From: Gyrodactylus bullatarudis | Lineage: Eukaryota > Platyhelminthes > Monogenea > Gyrodactylidea > Gyrodactylidae | Direction of reading: 5' to 3' | NCBI GenBank assembly: GCA_012064415.1 | Contig: SSNU01000055.1 | Span: forward strand, 124,001-188,000 | Length of the DNA: 64,000 nt | Position numbers and translations under genes: made by a program | The notes under the pieces: generated by a model | Databases searched by the model: none | What the model was told of the DNA's origin: nothing | What the model saw: only the letters and a program-made list of their open reading frames with translations | Shown here: piece by piece, positions 24,985 through 38,155 of the stretch | Position numbering within the stretch: the stretch's first letter is position 1 | Layout: each line of letters opens with the position of its first letter

Positions 24985-25461
24985 TTAACACTTAAAGTCT
25001 CACAGTGATATTTCTATCACATCATTTTAAAAACTCATTATTATTCATTCAAGCCTCAGAAAATACCTCGTTTACCAGCCATTCGATGGGAAATTTATTA
25101 ATCTCCTGGAATACGCAAAGAATTTGGCATCATCATTCGTCAAACTCGCGCTATACTAATTAAAATTTTTCAAAAATTAATTTTTGTTTAAAACGTTTTT
25201 TAAACCTACTTCCCAGGGTCATAGATAAAAAATACGATAAAAAACTTTTATCGAGGAATCATACCTCTAGAATGCAAATATGCAATTGCCTGAACTCTAT
25301 CTGCTAAACCTACAAAGATAACCTGTTTTTGGATCAAAAAATGGGTCATAGTTGCGTTAAAAAAACTGTAGATTCGTAATCAGCTTATTCACAAACCATA
25401 GGCTAGACAAAAGATTGAATGCGAGTCATGAAAAAAGTTTCTCTGGGACTTTAAGGGTTAA
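24985..25461. mobile_element. piggyBac-like non-autonomous element with TTAA ends
   Basis: A 477-bp unit flanked by TTAA. Left end TTAACACTTAAAGTCTCACAG; right end, read inverted, TTAACCCTTAAAGTCCCAGAG. Terminal repeats agree at about 17 of 21 positions. TTAA target duplication and a CCC-like start are typical of the piggyBac superfamily. Inside are decayed blocks shared with 1583-1985. A third scrap (GAGACTCTAAGGGTCAAG) ends near 30223. Confidence 0.7.
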
Positions 25462-26506
25462 AGCATAAGCATGATCGCTAGTTGGCTACCTCAATCATCA
25501 AAAAAATAAGCTGAAGTATGAGGAAAGAACCAACGACCAAATTTTCTTTCTCCCATAAATTATAACATCTTGAGATGGTGATCTTAATCTGAATGATTTA
25601 TTACTTTTGATAGGAATGAAAGGAGTATTGTTAATAGACTTATTCCCCCGGATAGGTCTTATATTTCATAAGTTGTACATGTAATGGATGTATTGTTTGA
25701 CTGTATATATATTGAAGGGAAGTGAACCTCGAAGTATATTTGGATCTTTTATTTTTTGCTTTTCATTTCAAAAGAATAGCAGTGAATGGTGAAAGAGATC
25801 AATAAAGTGTTATTTCTAGCTTTTGTATGTTCAATTTGTAACCCAATTAAATCAATCCTTTTATTTTTAAACATTTTATTGGAACTTGAATTTCTTGTAA
25901 GAATTAGGTCATCTTGCAAGTTTATTCATTTAAACCAGCGAACAAACTTTATCCTATTGTTATTATTATTATTACTTTTTAAAATAATCGCTCTTGTGAC
26001 TGATACCTCTCTGACAGTTGAATTCTTTTTTTATTCATTGAAAACATAGGCGTAGAAATTATAAATGGATTGTTCTTTTTAGACATAAAAGCATGGCATT
26101 AACAAGATGTATTGTACCGGATGTTGAGAAAGAAAAATAGAATTGGAAAATACAAAATTGGGTCCATCGTCAAAGAATTGACAAGGAGATGCAACTATAG
26201 TGATCAGAAAGTTGACAGTAGACATATTACGAATTACTACAATTATTCACACGAGTCTTCATAAATTGTGAGAATAACTGAAATAATTCCCAACTATCAT
26301 GGCCTATATGAGCGAATAAACGGTATTTTAAAATTTTAGAATAAAATATAAGATGAAAAACACCAAAAACTCTTCAATCAATGGCAAAATTAAAGGGAAT
26401 AGCTCACATAATACAAGATAGTTAATAGGGAATAGTTTTTTTTCGATAGAAAGCTGGTTGAAGAAGAAATTCTAATCTAGTGTCATGAGTAAGTAGTTTT
26501 ACTAAA

Positions 26507-27214
26507 GCTAATTGATATGAAGTTGGGAATCTATGATTTTTACAGAAATCTCGATATTTCCATCAAGAATTCGAATTTTTAAAATTATTTGGAATCCTAC
26601 TCATGTTGCTTATGTTTACCAGTTGAAGAAAAAAAAAGATTATTTTAATGAAAAATATGGCCATTTTTCAAATTTAATTTGTCGCCAAAAAAACCCAATT
26701 TTTCGAACTTTGAGCTGAAAATTTTTGTTGATTTGAAAGTGGGAGAGGGATCAAAATTTGATTTTCAGAATCAAGATTAGACAAGAAAATCAACTCCAAC
26801 TGAATCTTATCTGATGCATAGCCTTATTATCGGTTGGGAGCTGAAATTTGATTTTTTAATCAAATTCACTACTTGAAAATCGATGAAATTTCGATAATTC
26901 AAATTCTCTCGAAAATGGGATAACTATCGGTAATTTGACGGTGCTATTCAGCTTTATTATTTAATCTTGATCCTGAAAATCAATTTTTGATCACTCTCCC
27001 AATTTCAAATCAATAAACATTTTCAGCTCAAAGTTCGAAAAAATGGGATTTTGGCGCCTGGGAATTTAAAAAATGACGATATTTTTCATAAAAATAATTT
27101 TTTTCTTCAACTGGTAAAAGTAAGCAACATGAGTAGGATTCCAAAAAATCTTTAAAAAATTTGAATTCTTGATTGAAATATCGAGATTTCTGTAAAAATC
27201 ATAGATTCCCAACA
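26507..27214. repeat. R1 family element, nearly complete (about 0.7 kb)
   Basis: Left end AAAGCTAATTGATATGAAGT then TGGGAATCTATGATTTTTAC; right end GTAAAAATCATAGATTCCCA, its inverse. Internal inverted blocks include TTTGGAATCCTACTCATGTT and GCAACATGAGTAGGATTCCA. The last bases of the right end are lost. No protein-coding content is evident, as expected for a MITE. Confidence 0.7.
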
Positions 27215-29348
27215 GGGAATGAAGATGCCAAACAGGGTTTCGAGTAATCAATAGGCCAATTGTCCAATCTATTAACCACGGTACTGAAATCGATCAATCA
27301 ATTAAGATTTCAATTCAATTTCCAATCTAATAATACTGGATGTCTTCTCAGAAGAAATGGAAATTCACCAAGGGGAGAGAGGAATGTTGGCAATGTATGA
27401 AAGGGAAATACTTGGACAAAGTCAGCACAACTGTTTGGTTCAATCACACAGATATATTTCCTTCAATCTCTCCCCTTAGAATGTTACAATTGATTGAGGA
27501 GAATGATGAAGATGGCCTTAATTCATTGGAATATATACCTTTTCTATGTCTGTGCATCTTATTCCCTTGTAGATATTCATTTTAATGGTTGTAGTTCAGA
27601 TCCCTTACGACAAGAAGATCATCAATGATCCATGATGAAAATTAATACAAAATTATTAATCATTTTTAATAAAAGGCCTTAGTGTTGAAACTTTTTTCAT
27701 TTTAATAAAGCATTTACGCTTAACAATGAAACTAAATGTCAAGGAATAAACTTGTCTACCAATGTTACTGCTACAAGTAATAGATTCTCATCTTCAATTA
27801 TGCCCTAGCTAACAGAGGCGCTAAAAGTTGATCTTTCGAAAAATATTGAAGAGAAAATAATTCACTTGTGTATTATTAATTATTCAATCATAGTGTCAAC
27901 CATCAGATTCTTAAAAGGGAATAAATAATTTGAAATTACATTAAGAGCAGGGGAATATTAATACATATTAGATGTAATTATTATTTCTCTGATCAAAGAA
28001 CATTTTACTAAATCCAAAAAAATGGGGATCTCCTTCTTAGACAAAAGAAGAGAAGACTACTTCTTAGTTCTATCACTTTTTATCAATAATTTCTTCATTC
28101 AACAACATCTCTTGAAATATTGATTCTCTTAACACTCCATAGAGGAAGGCAGTTGATATGAGAAAGGCTTGGAGATGGCGTGCCTTCCTTTTCCATCTAT
28201 ATATAGCCTTCATCAATCAAGGCTAAATTATAATGTTTATGTTACTTTTTGAAGAAGTATTTCCTATTCCACATTTCCTAACCGACAAAATACACCTAAT
28301 GAAAATGGGAATTTATGTCTATTACAAAATTTTCAACTTTTTCATCAAGAAATCGAAAGAATCTAGATCACAAGGCCCTCTTTTACGATACGATGTATGA
28401 AGAAAAAGTAATTTTGAATCTCGAGTTAAAATTCAAAATATTGTTTGAGAGGGATCGAAAATTTTTTATCAAATAAGAATTTCTTTAATACAGAATAGAA
28501 ATATTAGAAAAACCTTAGGGGTACACCAGAGCATATAGAAGTAATTCTACCATATATGTATATTTCTAAATGCTTTGTGAGTTTCTTTCGTACCAGTCTC
28601 GGTGGGATCCTCGACATGGGCTAATCTATTTACCAAATAAGACGTTCCTGTGGGATATATTACCTAAACACCTTGAACGAAATATTTCTAATTAACTTTA
28701 TAAGTATAGGTGCTGCACTGTTTCATCGCAGTGAAGGACCTAAAACGTTGATTACTTAATTGAGAAATTGTCATTTTAATCCAGCTGTTTTGAAAATTAA
28801 AAATAAAATTAATCATGATTAAAGTCCGAAAGTATAGATAAATTTGGAGGGATGAGTAAAGAAGGGAACGTGTATTTTCCAAATATAACAGAAAGCAATA
28901 CTTGAGATGGAAAAAAGTAGAGATATAAATCTTGCTTCCATGAACGAGAGAAAGAGGGAGGGTGATAACTCTTGAAGATGAGAGAGAACCAGTGGGGAAA
29001 AAATTAAACTGGTAGGTAAAATAATTTTTGAGTGAGTTCATACCCATGAAAGAAATATGAGAGAAATTATGAGAGGGAAAATCAATAACTTCTTTTTATG
29101 TACAGAACCAAAGAAGACGAAGAAAGAACAACATTTTTGTTACAAGTTTTCAGGGTAGTGTGAAATACTTGTGAAAGATTATCAAGTCAGTGTAAAGAGT
29201 GTGGAATTCGAAAAAAGTCTCAAAAAATAATACCTAAAAGTTATTTTATCAGAATATTTCTATTAGGGATCTGCAATTCGAAACGTAAAATGATTTTCAT
29301 GATATTTGAGATGTACCTGAGAAGCATATCATAGAATGATATGATATA
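27215..29348. other. Gene-poor stretch
   Basis: An open frame at 27340-27585 starts with ATG and is a little less AT-rich than its surroundings, but shows no recognisable motif or splice partner. An R1 end copy lies at about 28283-28470 (AATGGGAATTTATGTCTATT, AAGGCCCTCTTTTACGATAC). Confidence 0.4.
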
Positions 29349-30020
29349 CAGGTTGTGCGATAAGTAATGGGACTGATTACAAAAACTGATTTTATTGAAA
29401 AAAAACTTGAGAAAGATCAATTGGATATCAGTGAAAATAGACATGTCTCCTAAAGAATTTGTAGTTTTCTAATACCATAAGCAAAGAATCCATCAAATTT
29501 AGAGTTGAGAAAGGGGATTAAATCCATTTTCTATCACATCTTAATATTATTTAGAATTTTCGACCATTAAGAAAAGGTTCTAGAGACTTGAATTGGGGAT
29601 TATTAGACGGCGCAAGATGAAGACTATTAGGGAAATGACCTATGAAATCAATGGGCTCCTCCTGAAAAAAATTTTAATCTCTTTTCCAAAATGGGGTTTG
29701 TGTTGTCCAGAAGAGAAATGAGTCTACAGAATCTCGGATATTTCAGGACTAAATGAAACCTGAATATTCTAGAACGCTTAATTGAATCTTTAAAAAAGGA
29801 TTTAAGCTTTTGAAAGTTCTCTGATGGCCCAGCTTCTAAGCAATACGCCTTTCTAATCAAAATTCTCAAAAATATTGATGCATTTCAATTTCCAGAAATA
29901 TCTAATAAGTTCAAACAAATACAGTGATTAATTATCTTTCTAATCGTACTGAATTCACATTAGTTTTGGAGGATAAAATTTTTGTTCAAGTTGGAGTCCC
30001 ATTACTTATCGCACAACCTA
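29349..30020. mobile_element. Mariner-type relic with perfect 24-bp terminal repeats
   Basis: Left terminus GGTTGTGCGATAAGTAATGGGACT is matched exactly by its inverse at the right terminus (AGTCCCATTACTTATCGCAC then AACC), each next to TA. The 0.67-kb length is about half of a full mariner. On the + strand, codons near 29612 read RRKMKTIREMTYEING, reminiscent of the helix-turn-helix of mariner transposases, but stops follow, so no active enzyme is encoded. Confidence 0.75.
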
Positions 30021-33000
30021 ACATCATGATTTAGGATGTTTTAAAGTATTTACGCTTACATCTCAATTTATGATATATATTTCATATTAAACGATTAAAA
30101 CAAAATTAAAAATTTTAGACAACTCTGGCTAAAGTTTCAAAATTTTGATCTATAACTTCTGAACTAAAATTTGTGTTGAATGGGAGTCATCCAGAAAAGT
30201 TCGCTGAGACTCTAAGGGTCAAGACATTATTATAATGCTAATTTACCATAAAAGTTATCTAACATGAACCACTTGAACCATTTTCCTCGTTAGCTAATTT
30301 CACAGAATATTTCAGGTTGAACTTGTGATATTTTAAAATCATCTTTCGTACTATTCACAGCTGTAATCTACGCTGAGTTATGTCTCTTTTCTGATTTGAA
30401 TCATTCGTCAATATTGGACGAATTGATGAATGAGAAACCCTTAGATGTATCCAACCAAATACATTTGTATAAACAAGGATGTTCTTATCAAATCGTTTTT
30501 TCCCATGTCATGTTTTTTTCTATCGTGCTTTTGGCAAAAAGACAAATCTTTCTGGCATAGACAATTGATTTATGGCCAACTATCAAAGGATGGCTCTGTC
30601 TAATTAGCCTAGCATAAATGTCAATTTTACCGTTGCCAGAGAAAGAAGAAGTGAATCTTGAAGCCAAAATAACAATTAGCCAGTTAATTATGAAAATATT
30701 GATCATTCTGTAGAGGAATAAATAAATCCGATAGAAATTAATTAAATATAAAATTTAATGAGGAAATATACATAGTTTGGCTTGGGAATCAAGTGATTTT
30801 ATCAATTTAAACTCTCTTTATACAAAAGTACTCTTAGCCAGACACTAGAATTAAATCGAGTTACCAACAGACCAAAATGGACCAACGAAAAAATTCTAAT
30901 TTATTCATCTGACTCTGAAGAAAGATGTTAAGAAGTTTAAATCATTGGTATAAATCGATATTTTGTTCTTTATATTTTCATGCATTTCAATACCTAAAAA
31001 CAAAGATCCCTTTAAGTACCATGACGACATCTGACCAAACAATTTCTTAGCTTGATATTTCTGGCGCATTATTCTATGGATATGAGCTTTGAGATGCAGA
31101 AGCTCAATTACTAAATTATTAGAGAATTTCCCTGCTATACCAATTAAGCAATTAAATAACAAAGATGCATGTGAGCTCTCCTCTTCTTTAAGAATTTTAT
31201 TATCGTTAAACACAAAGGGAGGATTGTTTTTATGGAAGAAAGCAATTTTGGAACAAAAAACACAAGGAAACCTCACATTTACAGCCACACATCAACAGAG
31301 GGATAATGTTAAGAAATAAAATGAACATTGAAATAAGTTTATGTCTCAAGTTTTTTTCTAACCCATCCTGGTGGATTTTAACATTCTGCATTTACATGAT
31401 GATGCCTTAGGAATGTAAAGAAAAAACCTTTTTTTGATTCCCTGACCATGTCTAATGTATGTAAATAGATTCAATGTTCGTAGTTTTACATTAACCATAT
31501 ATATAAGAACCGATCAAATTTCAACATTGGGAATTTTTAATTGTGTCATTCGGAAAACATTGAGCTTCTCACAATTCTCAGAACCATCGTCTCAACAAAA
31601 TATCAAGTTTCTTTAAAAGTAATTGACATGAGCAAATTAATCACAATAACATGAAGATGTTAGAACAAACGATTTCGAGTTGTTGATTAAAAAATGGATA
31701 TTTTTGTGAATATGGTCAGACACTTTGGTTCTCAGAAAAAAGCTACTTCTGCTAAAATCTTATCAGTCAGTTCTTTTTTCGTATAAAACTTTAAAAGTGA
31801 ATATGGTAACTTAGTAGCTATAGAAGGATATTTTCTTTTCTACATTTTTCCAAGTACATTTTTCTGGATAAACTGTCTGAATAAACAAGGCATAGTCTTC
31901 AGACACGCAAAGAGAATTCACATCAGTTTACAATTAACTTTCTTTTGCCTTTTCTGTGCCAAGAAAAGATTATCCCCTACGTCTAACTGTTTTATACTTT
32001 ACCATTAAGCTAACAAGATCATTAAAAATTATTTATTTTGCTTAGAATATGGAAAAAAAATAATAATCCAGGTTCGATCTATTATTTGTAGAAGAGGAAT
32101 CAAAGAAGCAATTAAGGACAAATTCTTTTCTGTTACTGGGTTACTTTTCAGATTCTTCCAATACTAGAGTTTCTTATTTTTCCCCGTATGGTCAGTGCCC
32201 CACTTTCACACTATCACAACCTTTTGAGCTTGAAATTTCTTTGGATTTCGAATCGATTAAATTTTGTTATCTCGAATCAACGCTAGACAAAGAATTTGAA
32301 TACGTCTATAGAAACTCACAGGAATTCGTTAGTGATATGGGAAACCGAACCATTCATTTTCTTAATTATCACAAAGGAAAATGATACAGAAGCTTGACTT
32401 TTTCTTGGAAAAATTGAGTTTATTTCAACCTCTACGGCCAAATTTTTCGTCTAATAATGGTCCAGAATGTCAGTATGAATAGCGTTTATATAAATACTTG
32501 ATTCATAGATGGATACTTTAGATTGCAGGCTATTTTTTCTCTAATCATTTCTGTGATTTGCATAATCTCAATACTGTAATCAAATTATACAAAAAAGAAT
32601 ACTTAAGAAACTGACAAGAGTACCTACTAGCCATCCTAGATTACGGGCCAAAAAGATACCGAATGAAACTTGAAGCACAAAAGATTTATTCTGGGAACAC
32701 GTTCCAAAAGAAGATAATTTTAATAAAATTCAAAGATTTATCTATTGTATCAGATAATGTGACAGAAAAACATTAGGCTGCCAACAGATTAATTAGGCCA
32801 TGGGAAAATGACGGTTCGCTTACATCTTCATAGTAGGAGATTTTATTTTTCAAATTTTAGTTTTTCCTCATTAGGACTGGGTAGTAATAAATACAGATAA
32901 TCTCCCACGTAATTGACATGTAGTTCTCTGAGATTGCAGCAAAAAGTAATTATTGTTACTATTGTTATTTTTCATGAAAGTTTTAACTAATGCCGAACCT

Positions 33001-34680
33001 GAAGGAATAATATTTCATGCAAAAGTCTCTAACAGGAGACACATTCGAATCCTTACTTTGGTCTACTGTCGAGTATACAATGAACATATACGTATCATAT
33101 CTTTAGTTATTTAATATAAATAAATTCTATAGATGATTTTTTTACTGATCAAAGAACTTTGAGCTCAAAATTTTATAACGTCCACATTTTTCTACAAAGT
33201 ATTTTTCTTTAATTACTCAAAGTCATCTAAATTCGAAAATTAATTTTATTATCTTTAAATTTTTGATTTGAATTCATAGGTAATTAATTTTAATCAATCT
33301 ACGGGAGGTCAAAAAAGAATAAGAATTTCATAGATAATATAGCAGGAAGGTCTTCCTGTGAAAATTTTTTTCATCCAAACGGAAACTATATAATCTTTGA
33401 AAGAAATAAATTATAATTTAAGGGGAATATTTTAACAGATTAGATTTCCAACGCAAGGGTGGGTATCTTCTTTAATTCAACGTAGAAAAAAGGTTAAGTA
33501 CCGAGTAGTATATGAAGCAAATATGCTCAAAATGCAGATTTGCTGAAAAAATCAGACGATATATTTAATAAATTCAGCATTTGCATTGTGACCAAATGCG
33601 CATATTGTTTCTTGAAATTGCCTAGGAGCAATTCCAAATTAGGTGACGTGGGAAGATTCTATTCTGATCAAGATTAAGACTTGGTTGGCGATAAATGGCC
33701 TTGGAAAAGTCTTGGGAAGAGGAAACATTTAAAGTGCATCATTTTAAAGCCTTTCATCAAATGTTACATTCTTCTCTCTGGTGTTATTCAAATAAATGAA
33801 AGTTAGTTGGACTAAAGAAGAAAAAAAATTACAATAAAAAGATCTAGATTCCAGAGAGTTCTACTGGAATTGGTTTACATTCACGGGAATATGCTATAAA
33901 GCAATAAAATATCTTAAACTTTACTTTTTCTTTTACAGTTTATCAAATATCCTAATTCTGCATTCAAATTTAAGTAGAGATGGAAGTAAAATCAACCTTC
34001 TTAAAATGGTTTGTAAATTTTCGATATCTATCCAGGTTTCATGTAAAATTAGACTTTAGTTGGTAAGACTATGAGAATTAAGATTAATTTCAAGTCTTTT
34101 GAAATACAAACGGAATGTTTTCCCATGTCATAATTTAATCCATAGTTAGCGTCTTCTTCAAAGAGGGGTTGAAAGTGAAAGAAGGCAACTTGAACAGAAA
34201 TAGTGAAATATGATTAATTTAACATTTTAAAAAAACCCATGGAAAAGTAACACTCGAGAAGATGGCAACATTTTTATGTAAACCAAAGTTTTTTTTAAAT
34301 GAATAGGAACCATTTCTGAAATATGTATCCTCTTTCACTCCCTCGTTCTTTTGTGTAAAAGGGAGATTATGAAAATTATGGCTAGCAGTATTTCCGTTTT
34401 CACATAATCTGCTTCCTTCCAGACATAAATAAACCTTTCGTTCGTTGCATGCCATCATTACTTGATTTTCATTAGATGGTAACGTCAGTATATAAGTCAG
34501 AAGAGGACAATTTTTGAAAAAAAACACCTGGACTTTCATGACGATATAGATGCTGGATTTCTCATAGGTCTATCAAGAATTTGAATCTTATTAATTCCCG
34601 TAGCAAAAATCATTGAAAAACTGTCGGCACTAATTTAGTATTGACGACAAAACAATGATTTTCCCTACTAAAGCCTATCT
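30021..34680. other. Gene-poor stretch
   Basis: The longest frames are 30905-31288 (minus, starting with GTG) and 34219-34539 (minus, ATG, 106 codons). Neither shows a known motif, and neither is convincing alone. An R1 scrap lies at about 32200-32400 (TTTTGAGCTTGAAATTTCTT). The rest is unassigned. Confidence 0.4.
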
Positions 34681-34904
34681 TAACCCTTTCGATGCCGAGA
34701 CTATTTCACAATTTTTATAAAAACCAAAATTTAGCTATGAAGGTACCAGTATATTTTGGCCCAAAATATTACTAATGCAAGCTCACATTGTGGGCTTCAA
34801 TTTAAACTTTAATTGATCCAGAAACCTATCAAACTGGTAGAGTTATGAAGGTTTAAAAAAATTGGAAAATGGACATATATGTCCATCGGCACCGAAATGG
34901 TTAA
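34681..34904. mobile_element. 224-bp TTAA MITE (piggyBac-like), complete copy
   Basis: Left TTAACCCTTTCGATGCCGAG; right CATCGGCACCGAAATGGTTAA, the inverse with few mismatches. The palindrome GGACATATATGTCC lies just inside the right end. A second, inverted copy is at 37968. Confidence 0.8.
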
Positions 34905-36287
34905 TATAAATGAATGCTATGTATGTAATGGATAACTGAGTAAATCAAAATATAAATACTCACTCAAGGTTCATTGTCAACTGATATAATAATCACATAT
35001 GGACAAAATTCCTCCTGTTGGATGTTCAATCAACCAAATGATTGAATGTTTAAGCATAAGTTTTAATCCCTCTTTGGATGAGGTCATTTTCATTGGTTGT
35101 TCGTCTCGTGTTAAGAGTTATCGGGTTCTCGACCAATCAGATTTCACCATGAAATATTTTTTCAAATGAATGAATAAGATTTATTACAAGCTTACAAATT
35201 ATGTGTTTCATTGCTAATTATACGGGTTGTTTCTTAACAATTGCAATTTTAGACAGCATAATAAACTTTTTGATAGAAGTCACGAGGCATAGATAAAATA
35301 ACTTTAAAATATCATCATAAAAATCATATATTTTACTCCTCTACCACTAATGAGTAGTACATGACTGTAAAATGACTTTGTTAACTAACTAAGAATGTAA
35401 AAGTAGAAAGAACCTTGTACAATTTTATTTATTCCCATAATAACACACATATTTTTATGTTTATTATCACAATTGCCTTTGGAAGTTTTGAGAGTGACGG
35501 AGAACAACTTGTAACTTGTAAAGGAAGAAAATTGCTGAACCTCTTTGAAGAGTGAATGAATAATGTTAGTGATAACACTGGTAGGTTTTCTTTCTCTCTC
35601 TACGGTTATACACAGAGGAGATGAAGACAGGGAGAGTCGTGGAGACTTTAAAGAAATGTCTATTGATCTCAGTTGATGTACCAATAATAATTACCGATAA
35701 TAAATGGGAATGATTGTTTATAAATGAAGAAGAGGAGGATATATTTCTTAAGCCGGGAAAATGACGGAAAAATTCTAAGGTTACACAAGAAAAGTTTCCC
35801 CCTTGATATGTATGACGTTTCTTTCTACTAAAATTCTCCTGTGATATGTACATGAATTTCTTGTAATTTAATGATGAAAAAAGTGAAAGACATGAATTTC
35901 TATTCTACATTATTTCGAGTTGATCCACTGAGATTCACTGGAATTAGTTGAAATAATATTAGGGAAATTTACACTTATTTTTTTCGTTTATTAGAATTAC
36001 AGTATAATAGAACGATGGTTTTTACAGTTAAAGTATCATTATTTATTTTATTTTCTTCATCAGTATCAGAAGATGAAAAAATTTCAGAAACAGTATAATA
36101 AACCAATAAATCCTTTCACTTTCAGTATCAATGATTAGAAAAATTTACTGACTCAGTATCTTCAAACACGTCCGAAAATCCACTTAAATTCATAATTTAG
36201 AAAATTGGAAGAAGATATATTAAAACCAAATGTACATTTCTTGAAGTATCATCAGTGGTAACTCTTCAAAAATGAAAATATATATAT

Positions 36288-37029
36288 GTTACCGTGAGTC
36301 TGGGAAATCAGTGAGTGTCGGTAATTCACTTGTGTATGTTGGTAATCAGTGTGACTCTAGTGAATCTAGCTAATAAGCCCTCATTACCCAAACACACTGA
36401 GAAGGTCAGTGAATTGAAGGAAGTGTATGTCTGAGGGATTAATTTTCGAAGATATATATATCAAGATACTAGCAAAATAAGAGAACAAAATTCTCAGTTT
36501 CAAGATAGACGACAACTGTAAAATATAAATTACAGACTTTGATAGAGGAAGGGGCGATTACGAACCAATAATAATTGATGTAGTAACTGAGAGTAATGAA
36601 CAAGAGTCTTTTCAAAGATCAAAATATTCATGGTACCCTGAATAAATTGGTAGCAACTAATGAATTATGTGTGTCAAAAAAGATGAGTGTTTATTAGGAG
36701 AGATCGATGCACAAATTTCCCCTTGGAAATGGACAGGGAATATTCAAATTTGATTGATTCAAATTGTAAAACCCTGACCTGTAAATGTGAAAAGAATCAA
36801 GTTTTATGTAACTCTTGATCATTCTCTAGCTTATGGCAATAAATAAATATTTAATGCTTTAATTTTTTCTCAAAAAATTTAATCGATAAGTTGAGCTGTT
36901 GAATTCACTGACCTTCTCAGTGTGTTTGGGTAATGAGGGCTTATTAGCTAGATTCACTAGAGTCACACTGATTACCAACATACACAAGTGAATTACCGAC
37001 ACTCACTGATTTCCCAGACTCACGGTAAC
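36288..37029. mobile_element. 742-bp element with about 130-bp inverted terminal arms
   Basis: Left arm 36288-36419 begins GTTACCGTGAGTCTGGGAAA; right arm 36899-37029 is its nearly exact inverse, ending TTTCCCAGACTCACGGTAAC. Both sides are bordered by TA-rich runs, so the target duplication cannot be read. The 480-bp centre carries no open frame of note. The near identity of the arms suggests recent insertion or gene conversion. Confidence 0.8.
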
Positions 37030-37967
37030 GTATAATATATATATATTATATATGGCTTCCTCTAATTTTGATGGTTTTCTGAAATCCAGGCTTTTCAAAG
37101 TTGAAGCATTTTTTTCCTTAATAAAAATTATCTGAATGACTGAGAGCTTTTCAACTTGACCTAAGAGAAGGTTTATTGTAATGTATATAGACAGAGTTAA
37201 AACTTTAATCGCCAATAATTTAAAGTGTAATTTACAGGTAAATCATGGATCTTATAAACTATAGACAGAATGATAAAGGTAGAGGAAGAGTTTAAGACAA
37301 ATTGGGTTTATTATCATCGATACACACCTAAAATCAATAATGAAACGTGTTGAACAGTTTAGAATGGATTGTTACTTTTTTTAATCGAATTCAACGGTAC
37401 AGCTAATTATTAGGCTTATAAAAAATATTTTTATTCCCGAACATCTTTCTGGACCATATGCTAATTTGGTCTCATTTAAACAGAAAAAAAGATTTTCATC
37501 AATTTTGTTGTTCTGATACCCATAGATCCCATTTTCCGAAAATTCTTTAAAACGCAGAAAAGGATGAGGAACTTTGTCAATTCTTGTATTTTACCCAAAA
37601 TCGGTTTTCGTGGGAAAAATTTCTCGTTTGAACCTTGAAACTCAATAATTATCGAGTTATTAACAATATTGATTCAACACAGTGCAAAGCCCTATGAGGA
37701 AGGATGTGGCGAAGGGATTTTAAATAACTATCAGAATAATTCCCATACGAATATTTATATAGATGACTCAAAAATATGAATTTTAACTATTATCGTAGTA
37801 ACATTCATTCAAAATTTGTTGGCGCGGATTTTAAGAATGTAATGAGATTTTGTTTCTCAGAACATAATTCAAAAGGATTTTATTCTCTATTGAATGAGCA
37901 AATAGCAGAGAAAGTTGTAAAAATGTTTGTTACCCTACTAATACTACTTATGTAAGTTTATTCAGTT

Positions 37968-38155
37968 TTAACCCTTTCGGTGCCGATGGACATATATGTC
38001 CATTTTCCAATTTTTTGAACCTTCATAAATCTACCAGTTTGATAGGTTTCTGGATCAATTAAAGTTTAAATTGAAGCCCACAATGTGAGCTTGCATTAGT
38101 AATATTTTGGGCCAAATAACTTGGTATCTTCATAGCTAAATTTTGGTTTTTTTAT
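37968..38155. mobile_element. Second copy of the 224-bp TTAA MITE, inverted and truncated
   Basis: Starts TTAACCCTTTCGGTGCCGAT with GGACATATATGTCC inside and continues inversely colinear with 34681-34904 until the A/T-rich text after TAGCTAAATTTTGGTTTT; the other terminal repeat is lost. Confidence 0.75.

Noticed and set aside
27340..27585. 81-codon frame with ATG
   Set aside because: No motif and no flanking exon evidence; it lies just past an R1 element.
30905..31288. 127-codon minus-strand frame
   Set aside because: Begins with GTG, no motif, overlaps another frame on the opposite strand, no splice partners found.
34219..34539. 106-codon minus-strand frame with ATG
   Set aside because: No domain, no supporting signals, composition like surrounding non-coding DNA.
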